Positions 1-8,135 of a stretch of DNA of 8,907 nucleotides are shown here, in pieces. This DNA is from Gammaproteobacteria bacterium. Lineage in GTDB: Bacteria > Pseudomonadota > Gammaproteobacteria > Steroidobacterales > Steroidobacteraceae. The first letter of the stretch is position 1. Every line of letters begins with the position of its first letter. Under the pieces are notes generated by a model. It was not told the origin of the DNA. It did no database searches and saw only the letters and a list, made by a program, of their open reading frames with translations. The translations under genes were made by a program, and so were the position numbers. Where the stretch lies: assembly GCA_020846815.1 (NCBI GenBank), contig JADLDF010000382.1:1-8907 (forward strand), given 5' to 3'.

Positions 1-1
1 C

Positions 2-304
2 TCGCTCGAGGAGCTCTACGACAACCTCGACGAGGTCGCGAGCCTGCCGATCCGCGGCGCGGCCAAGCTGCCCGCGAAGCTCGCCGAGCACCGCGAGGCC
101 GCGTTCTTCGCACGCCGGCTGACCGAGATCGCGCGCGACATGCCGCTCGAATGCGAGCACGACCACCTGCGCTGCCGCGGACCCGACGTCGCCGCGCTGA
201 CCGAGTTCTACGACCGGCAGAACTTCGGACCGATGCTGCGCCGGCAGACCGAGCGCCTGGTCGCGCTCGCCGGAGCGGCCGCGGTGGTCGCCGCGCTGCC
301 GTGA
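2..304 (+). CDS. 5'-3' exonuclease, C-terminal fragment (PolA-exonuclease-like, stand-alone)
   Basis: The gene enters from the left edge, and 100 codons plus TGA are visible. The segment matches the end of the 5'-3' exonuclease domain of DNA polymerase I and stand-alone relatives: a short helix (SLEELYDNLDEV), the PIRGAAKLPAKLAEHRE segment corresponding to the RGAKxxAxKLxxxxE stretch of PolA, then ARRLTEIARDMPLE, corresponding to LATIxxDVxLE. The metal-binding aspartates lie upstream, outside the window. The protein stops about 45 residues after that motif with an Ala/Val-rich end and no 3'-5' exonuclease or polymerase domain, so it is a stand-alone enzyme that would process flap or RNA-primed 5' ends. 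The stop overlaps the next gene's start (GTGA), implying co-transcription and translational coupling. I cannot tell an Xni-type protein from another member of the family. Confidence 0.85.
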   Translation, partial: SLEELYDNLDEVASLPIRGAAKLPAKLAEHREAAFFARRLTEIARDMPLECEHDHLRCRGPDVAALTEFYDRQNFGPMLRRQTERLVALAGAAAVVAALP

Positions 305-1281
305 GCGTCGATCCGCGCCGCCGGCCGGACGTGAAGTTCCCGCTGAAACTGCTGCTGCCACAGTACTGGCCGACCTGGATCGTGGTCGGCCTGTTGCGGC
401 TGCTGGCGACGCTGCCGTATCCGGCGATGCTGAAGGTGGGCGGGATGCTGGGCGCGCTCGCCTACCGGCTGCCGCTGCCGCAGCGGCGCGTCGCGCGCCG
501 CAACCTCGCGCTCTGCCTGCCGGAGATCGCGGAATCCGAGCGCGAGCGGATCCTGCGCGCGCACTTCCGCGCGGTCGGCATCACGGTCTGCGAGACCGCG
601 CTGATCTGGTGGGGCTCGAACGAAAAGGTGCTGTCGCTGGTACGCATGGAGGGGCTTGAGCACGTCGACCGGCTGCTCGCCGCGGGGCGCGGCGTGATCC
701 TGCTCGCGGCGCACTTCACGACGCTGGAGATCTCGGCCGGTATCTTCACCCGTACGCGCGACGCCCATGCGGTCTACAAGCCGTCGAAGAACGCGCTCGT
801 GAACCATCTGTTCGAGACGCGGCGCGGAGCGGTCTCGGCCGGGATGATCCGGCGCGACGACATGCGCGCGATGATCCGCGTGCTGAAGGGGGGCGGCATC
901 GTCTGGTACTCGCCCGATCAGGCGTTCCGCGGCAAGGGCGCAGAGATGGTGCCGCTGTTCGGCGTGCCGGCCGCGACCAACACCGCGACCTCGCGGCTCG
1001 CCCGGCTGACCGGCGCCGCGGTGCTGCCGTACTTCTCGGAGCGTCTGCCGGGTGCGGCGGGCTACCGCGTCACCATCGGCGCGCCGTTCGAGGATTTCCC
1101 GAGCGACGATCCGGTCGCCGACACGCTGCGCTTCCACCGGCTGATCGAGGCCCAGGTGCGGCGCGTGCCCGAGCAGTACCTCTGGCTGCACAAGCGGTTC
1201 AAGGGACTGGGGCCGGATTACCCGGAATTCTACGGCAGGCGGCCGCTGGCCCGGGAGGCGGCCGGGCCGCATTCGACGTAA
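301..1281 (+). CDS. lpxL: Lipid A biosynthesis acyltransferase (LpxL/HtrB family)
   Basis: This inner-membrane enzyme transfers an acyl chain from acyl-ACP to the lipid A precursor in late LPS assembly. The 326-residue product is near the family's usual size of about 300-310. A hydrophobic helix near residues 25-40 would anchor it. The HX4(D/E) catalytic motif is visible as H138-F-T-T-L-E143. It is followed by VYKPSKN (158-164), WYSPDQ (202-207, where E. coli LpxL has WYAPDH), [18 protein letters not shown], and [12 protein letters not shown] near the C-terminus, all typical of LpxL/LpxM/LpxP. The GTG at 301 is chosen because it overlaps the preceding stop as GTGA. A second in-frame GTG at 331 would remove ten Arg/Pro-rich residues and is possible, since neither start has a clear Shine-Dalgarno sequence. 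The exact paralogue, and so the acyl chain used, cannot be read from sequence alone. Confidence 0.88.
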   Translation: MSVDPRRRPDVKFPLKLLLPQYWPTWIVVGLLRLLATLPYPAMLKVGGMLGALAYRLPLPQRRVARRNLALCLPEIAESERERILRAHFRAVGITVCETALIWWGSNEKVLSLVRMEGLEHVDRLLAAGRGVILLAAHFTTLEISAGIFTRTRDAHAVYKPSKNALVNHLFETRRGAVSAGMIRRDDMRAMIRVLKGGGIVWYSPDQAFRGKGAEMVPLFGVPAATNTATSRLARLTGAAVLPYFSERLPGAAGYRVTIGAPFEDFPSDDPVADTLRFHRLIEAQVRRVPEQYLWLHKRFKGLGPDYPEFYGRRPLAREAAGPHST

Positions 1282-1330
1282 CGCGCCGTTCCGGCAGCCG
1301 CTCCTGCAATCTCCTGCCGCGGGCCTGCGT

Positions 1331-1336
1331 TATCCT
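1331..1336 (+). promoter_or_regulatory. Candidate -10 box upstream of acs
   Basis: TATCCT sits in the 97-base gap between the acyltransferase stop and acs. It would put a transcription start near 1343 and a leader of about 36 nt containing the acs ribosome binding site. No good -35 hexamer is seen 16-18 bases upstream, so this rests on the -10 alone. Confidence 0.3.
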
Positions 1337-1365
1337 CTGTGGGGCGCAGGGTGGCGCCGTGCCGC

Positions 1366-1371
1366 GAGGGG
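1366..1371 (+). promoter_or_regulatory. Ribosome binding site that fixes the acs start
   Basis: GAGGGG lies 7 nt before the GTG at 1379, an ideal spacing. The upstream in-frame TTG at 1373 would begin only 1 nt after this motif, so the GTG is the better start. Confidence 0.7.
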
Positions 1372-1378
1372 ATTGACC

Positions 1379-3694
<2,316 letters not shown>

Positions 3695-3707
3695 ACGGAG
3701 CACGAGC

Positions 3708-4181
3708 ATGACCCCGACCGTCGAGGAGTTCGTCGCCGCGGCCCGAGCCGCACGTCCCGATCTGCAGATCGACCGCTACAAGGTGCGCAGCTTCGGCGGC
3801 TCGAAGGCGATGGCCGACATCATCATCCCGCTGATCCAGTCGGGCGAGAAGACCGGCACGTTCGCGCTCGGCGCGGAGTTCGAGTCCGATCCGTCGCTGG
3901 CGCCGCAGGTCGGCGACTGGTACGTCGTGACCTGGTTCGAAGGGCCGCCGGTGCTGCTCTATCGCGTGACCGAGGTCGAGGTCGTGCCGTTCGAAGGCAT
4001 TTCCGACCGGCACGTGCAGGTCGAGGGCCCGAATGCGCGCGACGTGAAGGTATGGCGCGACATCCACTGGCCTTATTGGGGCAGCATGCTGCGCAAGATG
4101 GGTCGTGAGCCGTCGATGCAGATGCCGGTGATCTTCCACCGCTACGAAGTCGTCCATCCGCGGCCCTCCAAGCCGCGCTGA
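3708..4181 (+). CDS. ASCH-domain protein
   Basis: This 157-residue cytoplasmic protein has the layout of the ASCH superfamily, small PUA-like beta-barrels thought to bind RNA or nucleotides. Visible signs are the GEKTGT stretch, corresponding to the G-x-K-T-x-T signature near the N-terminus, then PQVGDWYVVTWFEGPPVLLYRVTEVEVVPF, where a new beta hairpin follows a 'GD' turn, and an aromatic end (WPYWGSMLRKMG, then VIFHRYEVV). The ATG at 3708 has GGAG (3697-3700) 7 nt upstream, so it is preferred over a GTG at 3684 inside the end of acs. It begins 13 nt after the acs stop, so the two are probably co-transcribed. No specific substrate or biochemical function can be given. Confidence 0.75.
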   Translation: MTPTVEEFVAAARAARPDLQIDRYKVRSFGGSKAMADIIIPLIQSGEKTGTFALGAEFESDPSLAPQVGDWYVVTWFEGPPVLLYRVTEVEVVPFEGISDRHVQVEGPNARDVKVWRDIHWPYWGSMLRKMGREPSMQMPVIFHRYEVVHPRPSKPR

Positions 4182-4378
4182 GCGACTGGCTGACTGCCTG
4201 GGCGGTCCTCGCAACAACCTCTGTGTGGTCGCGCCGTCATTGCGGCGCTGCATGCTCAAATCGGGCGTGTGCTCGGCACCGCCGACACCGGGTGCATCAG
4301 CAGCGCAGCCCGGTGCGAACGCCAGGTCGGACTCGAGGTCAGCTGGAAGGTCTGATCGAGCGGCGTCCGGGCCGGATC
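4182..4378. other. Convergent intergenic gap with hairpins
   Basis: This 197-base gap lies between two genes that read toward each other. No coding sequence is recognised. It holds two short hairpins: GCGCCG/CGGCGC at 4231-4236 and 4243-4248 (6-nt loop), and the stronger one listed separately at 4286-4315. Confidence 0.5.
4286..4315. terminator. Possible bidirectional terminator hairpin
   Basis: CACCGGG (4286-4292) pairs with CCCGGTG (4309-4315). The stem extends inward with TGC/GCA around one bulged G, giving about 10 bp around a 9-nt loop. It lies between the convergent ASCH and CpcT/CpeT-like genes, where a shared terminator is expected. Neither side has a T-run, so a classical intrinsic terminator is not proved. 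Confidence 0.3.
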
Positions 4379-5410
4379 TCAGGACGCAGCGGTGGTCTTG
4401 GGCAACTTGCAGCGCGCGCTCAGGTTGCCGATCGCGAAGCCGGCGCGATCGGTGGCCGCGCTGCCGGTTGCGTTGCCGAGCAGCTTGCGCTTTTCCAGCG
4501 GGTCTTCCGGCCGGCCCTCGAACAGCGAGAATCGCAACAGGTCGAGGTAATTGCGGCCGGAGTTCGACGGCCAGAAGCCGCGGATGAGTTCGAGGAATAC
4601 CGGCCGGCGATCCGCACCGTCGCCCAGCTCGAGACGCAACACGTCGCCGCGATCGTGCATCGTCAAGCCGTTCATGACCTGCTCAGGGCCGCTGCCGGGA
4701 CGGTAGGCCACGAAACACTCGAAAGTGCGCGTCTTCATCAGGCGCCAGTGCGTCTGGTCGAGTCGCCCCAGCACCTGTCGACCCTGTGCATCGCGCCCGA
4801 CGAAGCGGATCCAGAGTTCGGACTCGTTGAACAGCCACTCCCAGTCGACACGGGCCGCGGCTGCGGCGCCGGTTGCCACGCTGAGGCAGCTGCCCGGATC
4901 GTTGACCGCCCGCAGCTGCGTGCCAAGCTGCCGCCAGTACAGGTCGCAGGCGGCTTCGCCCACGGCCGGCTCGAGTTCGGTCGCGGCCAGAGCGACGAAT
5001 CGCGCCGGATCGTGGGCCACGGCCTGGTACTTCGCGGGTTCGCGAAAGCGTCGCGGCGACATACGCACGGCGCCGCGTGATTCGTCGACCGACAGTGTCC
5101 AGAGCAGAAACCCGGCCGGATCAGCGGGCGCGAAGCGGTCGCCGGCATGGACCGTCGCTACCAGCACCTGCGCACCGATCTGCGGCGCATCGATGCGGGT
5201 GAAGCGCCGGTAGGTACGCGCGTGCTGCTGCTCCGGCGGAGTGCGATACTCGGCCTCGAAAAAGCGTTGCGGCTCGCTGTCGTATTCACCCGGCAGGCCG
5301 GCCATCAAGCGTGCGAGGACCGTCCGCAGCTCAAGGGGCGAGTTGGTCGCCACGGCCGGGCTGCTCGCTACGACTGCCAGGACGAGGAGCAGCAGGGCTG
5401 GATGTCGCAT
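4379..5410 (-). CDS. Exported CpcT/CpeT-like protein, copy B of a tandem pair
   Basis: The product is 343 residues with a signal peptide (MRH, a Leu/Val-rich core, cleavage near AVA-TNSP). The first two-thirds is laid out like CpcT/CpeT chromophore lyases, a lipocalin-like beta-barrel: LMAGLPGEYDSEPQ near the N-terminus, a central FLLWTLSVD and MSPRRFREP, then C155-DLYW, C175 and an LFNESELWIRFVGRD-GRQVLG strand pair. Residues 235-343, with WPSNSGRNYLDLLRFSLFE and a final C334, were not recognised. C155, C175, C232 and C334 are all kept in the neighbouring paralogue and could form two periplasmic disulfides. ATG 5410 has GAGG 9 nt upstream and makes the signal peptide match the paralogue. GTG 5425, overlapping the upstream stop, is the alternative. 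Nothing here suggests phycobilisomes, so bilin attachment should not be assumed. Confidence 0.6.
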   Translation of the reverse strand: MRHPALLLLVLAVVASSPAVATNSPLELRTVLARLMAGLPGEYDSEPQRFFEAEYRTPPEQQHARTYRRFTRIDAPQIGAQVLVATVHAGDRFAPADPAGFLLWTLSVDESRGAVRMSPRRFREPAKYQAVAHDPARFVALAATELEPAVGEAACDLYWRQLGTQLRAVNDPGSCLSVATGAAAAARVDWEWLFNESELWIRFVGRDAQGRQVLGRLDQTHWRLMKTRTFECFVAYRPGSGPEQVMNGLTMHDRGDVLRLELGDGADRRPVFLELIRGFWPSNSGRNYLDLLRFSLFEGRPEDPLEKRKLLGNATGSAATDRAGFAIGNLSARCKLPKTTAAS

Positions 5411-5421
5411 GATCTCTGGCC

Positions 5422-6453
5422 TCACTCGTTCTTCGGCGGTGGCGCCGCGGGATCGAACAGCTTGCAGCGCACGTTGTGCCGTTCGTCCCTCACCGAGGCC
5501 CGATCGCTTGCGGCGCTCGCCCAGCCGACGGCGAGCAGGCGGCGCTGCGGGCGATCCGGCCCCTCGAGTTCATACAGGCTGATGCGCAGCAGGTCTTCGT
5601 AGTTGCGGCCGGACGCGGACGGCCACAGGCCACGCAGCAATTCGTACTGGAAGGTGCGCGGCGACGGTGGACGGGTAGTCCAGGTGAGGACGCCACCGCG
5701 GTCGTGCAGGTGCGGGCCGTTTTCGATCTGTGGCGCGCCGTCTGCGGCACGGTAGCCGAGCAGGCACTCGAACTCGCGCGCGCGGCCGAGGCGCCAGTGA
5801 GCCTGATCGGGCCGGCCGTCGACGATGCGGCCGCGCGGATCGCGACCGGCGTGGCTCACCCACAGCTCCGTATCCGTCAAAATCCATTCCCAGGACCAAT
5901 CGAGCGTCTGCCGCGATGCTGCATCAGCCTGCCGGCATTCCCCTGGTGCGGAGAGCGCCTGCAGATCGTCGCCGTACTTGCGCCAGTACAGATCGCAAGC
6001 GGCCGCGCCTTGCGCCGGCAGCAGGTCGGCGGCGGTCAGCCCGGCGAAGGCCGCGGGATCGAGGGCGCGGCTCGTATAGGGGGCAGGGTCGCGAAGGCGC
6101 CGCGGAGACATTCGCACGGCTTTGCGTTCGGCGTCGACGGACAACGTCCAGACCAGGAAATGCGCGTCGTCGGATCGGCCGCCTTCGCCGCCCTGGCGCA
6201 GCTGCGAGACCAGAACCGCGTCACCGAGCGCCGGGGCGTCCACCGGCACGAAGGAACGGAACACGCGACTGTGCTGAAGGCGCTCCGGAGTTCCGGTCTG
6301 CTGCTCGAAATAAAGCTGTGCGGCATTGTCGAAGCGGCCAGGCAGGCGCTGCATGAGCGCCGCGAGCGCGGTACGCAGCTCGATTGGCGAGTTGGTGGCC
6401 GTCGCCGGCAGACTCGCCACGGCCAACACGATAGCCCAGCAGACGGGCCGCAT
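5422..6453 (-). CDS. Exported CpcT/CpeT-like protein, copy A of a tandem pair
   Basis: It is the first gene of the tandem pair, also exactly 343 residues, and stops 11 nt before its paralogue. A signal peptide (MRPVCW, hydrophobic core, cleavage near ATA-TNSP) precedes the shared mature start TNSP-(I/L)-ELRT. LPGRFDNAAQLYFEQ matches the G-x-(F/Y)-D/S-N-x-x-Q start of CpcT/CpeT proteins better than the sister copy does. The central FLVWTLSVD, AVRMSPRRLRDP and AACDLYWRK, then WEWILTDTELWVSHAGRDPRGR and WPSASGRNYEDLLRISLYE, are shared. Cysteines C153, C172, C230 and C330 align with those of the other copy; the only extra one, C5, is in the signal peptide. ATG 6453 has GGGGAG 6 nt upstream. The end is Pro/Lys-rich and divergent. 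The family call comes from remembered motif order and is moderate; export and paralogy are clear. Confidence 0.62.
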   Translation of the reverse strand: MRPVCWAIVLAVASLPATATNSPIELRTALAALMQRLPGRFDNAAQLYFEQQTGTPERLQHSRVFRSFVPVDAPALGDAVLVSQLRQGGEGGRSDDAHFLVWTLSVDAERKAVRMSPRRLRDPAPYTSRALDPAAFAGLTAADLLPAQGAAACDLYWRKYGDDLQALSAPGECRQADAASRQTLDWSWEWILTDTELWVSHAGRDPRGRIVDGRPDQAHWRLGRAREFECLLGYRAADGAPQIENGPHLHDRGGVLTWTTRPPSPRTFQYELLRGLWPSASGRNYEDLLRISLYELEGPDRPQRRLLAVGWASAASDRASVRDERHNVRCKLFDPAAPPPKNE

Positions 6454-6459
6454 GGCGAT

Positions 6460-6465
6460 CTCCCC
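6460..6465 (-). promoter_or_regulatory. Ribosome binding site of copy A
   Basis: On the minus strand GGGGAG precedes the ATG at 6453 by 6 nt. This excludes longer starts further upstream in the same open frame. Confidence 0.7.
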
Positions 6466-6483
6466 GGGTACCGATTGCGATCG

Positions 6484-6489
6484 AGAATA
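6484..6489 (-). promoter_or_regulatory. Candidate -10 box for the tandem pair
   Basis: TATTCT on the minus strand would place the start of transcription near 6477 and a leader of about 24 nt with the GGGGAG site. It directly abuts the inner edge of the inverted repeat that starts at 6490. No convincing -35 hexamer is present, and any -35 would fall inside that repeat. Confidence 0.3.
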
Positions 6490-6613
6490 CCGCAAGAGCC
6501 CTCGACTTAGGAGTTCTGCACCGCTGGCGCCGCGACTCCTTGGGATGAAGCGCCAGAGCAGTGGAAATTCAGGTGCTCTTGCGGCATATCTGGATTCCGA
6601 CGGCGGGAACGAG
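6490..6613. repeat. Imperfect inverted-repeat element, likely a decayed interspersed repeat
   Basis: CCGCAAGAGC (6490-6499) is matched exactly by its reverse complement at 6575-6584. Inside this, 6514-6530 pairs imperfectly with 6550-6566 (12 of 17 identical after reverse-complementing, with a perfect 7-bp CTGGCGC/GCGCCAG core). An alternative AGGAGT/ACTCCT pair lies at 6509-6514 and 6535-6540. At 6590-6612 the sequence CTGGATTCC-GA-CGGCGGGAACGA resembles the CTGGATTCCCGC...GCGGGAATGACGA signature of common proteobacterial interspersed repeats, as I remember it. No gene is recognised in the surrounding 6454-6733 gap. Confidence 0.5.
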
Positions 6614-6733
6614 GTCGGTCTGTCTTTGGTGCCTTGAGCCCGTTCAGTAGTTGGACCCGAGACCCTGCGCGCACCCCGTACTGTGGCCAGGGGCGGTAAC
6701 GCACTGGAGCACGATAATCAACCCGCGCCGTGA

Positions 6734-7882
6734 CTATTGATCGTGGCTGCCGTAGGCGGCGCGGGCCGTGACCGCGGTGTCCGGGAAATCCGAGAACACA
6801 CCGTCCACGCCGAGCGCGTAGAACTGCAGGTATTCGGCGAGTGGATCGCCGTCGTAGTCGGCGGCGAGATGCCGCGGCTCGTCGCGGAACGTCCAGGGGT
6901 GCACGGCGAGGCCGGCGGCGTGCGCCAGCTCGACGAAGCGTGTGGGTGGCGTGGTGCGCAGCGTGCTGTCGGCCGTAGTGTCGGTTCCGGCACCGGCACC
7001 GGTCGCGCGCGCGCCGACCAGGTGACGCTTCCAGGGCCCGATGCCGTCGGCATAGCGGGCGATTGCGGCGAAGCTCGCGGCGCGTGCGAAGTCCGTGGGC
7101 GGTAGCTGCGCTGCGAACAGCCGGCAGCCGCCGTCCGCCTGCCAGCGGCGCGCCGGCCGCACGCGCCCTCCGGCCGTCAGCCCGGCACCGTCGACGAGCT
7201 GGATGAGCCGCAAACCGGTGCGCGCGCGCAGCCACTGCAGGTTGCCGGCCTCGAAAGACTGGATGAACACAGGGGCCTCGCGTGTGGTCCAGCCCGCCTC
7301 CTGCAGCGCGGCGAGCAGCACGGGTTCCAGCGCGAGTCCCTGTTCGCAGTGCCAGGTCGGGTGCTTGGTCTCCGGATAGATGCCGATGCTGCGGCCGCGC
7401 GCGGCCGATTCCGTCTTCGCGAGCGCGATGATCTCGGCGAGCGTCGGGATGCCGAAACGGCCGTCGAAGGCCTTGGAGCGGTACTCGCGCGGCTGCACGG
7501 CGCGCAGCGTGCGCAGCTCCGCGAGCGTGAAGTCGACCGTGAACCAGCCGATCTCCTCGATGCCGTCGATGCGACGGGTGCGGCGGCGCGCCGCGAACTC
7601 GGGACGCTGCGCGACGTCGGTCGTGGTGGTGATGTTCGGCTCGTGGCGCGCGACCAGGTGACCGTCGCGGGTCGAGACGAGGTCGGGCTCGATGAAGTCG
7701 GCGCCCATCTCGATCGCCAGACGGTACGACTCGAGCGTGTGCTCGGGGCGATGGCCGGAGGCGCCGCGGTGCGCGATCACGATCGGTCGGGGCGCGGCGC
7801 GCGGCGCCGCGTCGGCAGGTGCACTCAGGGCAGGCCCTCCGGCGAGCATCAGGACGACGAGGACGAGAACCGGGGTCCGCAT
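6734..7882 (-). CDS. glpQ: Periplasmic glycerophosphodiester phosphodiesterase
   Basis: It hydrolyses glycerophosphodiesters to sn-glycerol 3-phosphate and an alcohol in the periplasm. The 382-residue product starts with a signal peptide (MRTPVLVLVVLMLAGG, cleavage near ALSA or ADA). The GDPD TIM barrel begins with IAHRGASGHRPEHTLESY. H38 and H80 match the catalytic pair, and E65 and D67 (FIEPDLV) the metal/active-site acids. RDGHLVARHEPNITTTTDVA, GIPTLAEIIALA and IGIYPETKHPTWH follow as in E. coli GlpQ, and VHPWTFRDE and GVDGVFSDFPDTAV close the barrel. A short Ala/Gly/Thr-rich insertion (GARATGAGAGTDTT) precedes the last strands. ATG 7882 is chosen because it starts the signal peptide. It has no clear Shine-Dalgarno sequence, and the frame stays open upstream only because of high GC. 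It is divergent from the alpha-2-macroglobulin gene. Confidence 0.92.
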   Translation of the reverse strand: MRTPVLVLVVLMLAGGPALSAPADAAPRAAPRPIVIAHRGASGHRPEHTLESYRLAIEMGADFIEPDLVSTRDGHLVARHEPNITTTTDVAQRPEFAARRRTRRIDGIEEIGWFTVDFTLAELRTLRAVQPREYRSKAFDGRFGIPTLAEIIALAKTESAARGRSIGIYPETKHPTWHCEQGLALEPVLLAALQEAGWTTREAPVFIQSFEAGNLQWLRARTGLRLIQLVDGAGLTAGGRVRPARRWQADGGCRLFAAQLPPTDFARAASFAAIARYADGIGPWKRHLVGARATGAGAGTDTTADSTLRTTPPTRFVELAHAAGLAVHPWTFRDEPRHLAADYDGDPLAEYLQFYALGVDGVFSDFPDTAVTARAAYGSHDQ

Positions 7883-7896
7883 CCCGGCGCGCCCAA

Positions 7897-7963
7897 GCCG
7901 CCAACGAAGCCTGATCCGCGGACCGCGCGCCGCGGAACGCAACGCTCGGGTAACCGCAGCGCC
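7897..7963. repeat. 67-base direct repeat, copy 1
   Basis: This copy matches 7979-8045 at 62 of 67 positions by direct comparison (differences at 7910, 7913, 7951, 7953 and 7959). It contains the hairpin TCCGCGG (7915-7921) / CCGCGGA (7930-7936) with an 8-nt loop. It begins 14 bases upstream of the glpQ start codon. Confidence 0.9.
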
Positions 7964-7978
7964 TCGAGGACATCCGGG

Positions 7979-8045
7979 GCCGCCAACGAAGTCTAATCCG
8001 CGGACCGCGCGCCGCGGAACGCAACGCTCGGGCATCCGCAACGCC
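7979..8045. repeat. 67-base direct repeat, copy 2
   Basis: This is the second copy, offset 82 bases from the first with a 15-base spacer. Its hairpin arms are at 7997-8003 and 8012-8018, identical to those of copy 1. The inverted core and noncoding location are like REP/BIME-type palindromic elements, but the family is not recognised. On the minus strand this copy alone reads TAGACT (7995-7990), which could serve as a -10 box toward glpQ. Confidence 0.88.
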
Positions 8046-8122
8046 CTCGGCGCCCTCGACGGCATGCCGCACTCGCCCCAATCCGCCACATTCGCGCCCC
8101 GGATCCGCCCCCGTTGGCATCG

Positions 8123-8128
8123 TAGACT
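8123..8128 (+). promoter_or_regulatory. Candidate -10 box, possible leaderless start
   Basis: TAGACT ends 7 nt before the ATG at 8136, so transcription would begin at or next to the start codon. No Shine-Dalgarno sequence is visible before this ATG, which fits a leaderless message. No matching -35 hexamer is seen. Confidence 0.3.
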
Positions 8129-8135
8129 GCGCGCC

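Noticed and set aside
1373..1378. TTG at 1373 as the acs start
   Set aside because: It would begin 1 nt after GAGGGG; the GTG at 1379 has a proper 7-nt spacing.
4231..4248. GCGCCG/CGGCGC hairpin as a terminator
   Set aside because: The stem is only 6 bp with no T-run, and such palindromes are common by chance at this GC content.
4223..5080. Plus-strand open frame opposite the secreted paralogue
   Set aside because: The minus-strand frame has a signal peptide, a ribosome binding site and a full-length paralogue next door; the plus frame has none of these.
7897..8045. CRISPR array
   Set aside because: There are only two units, the 67-base repeat is too long, the 15-base spacer is too short, and no cas genes are present.
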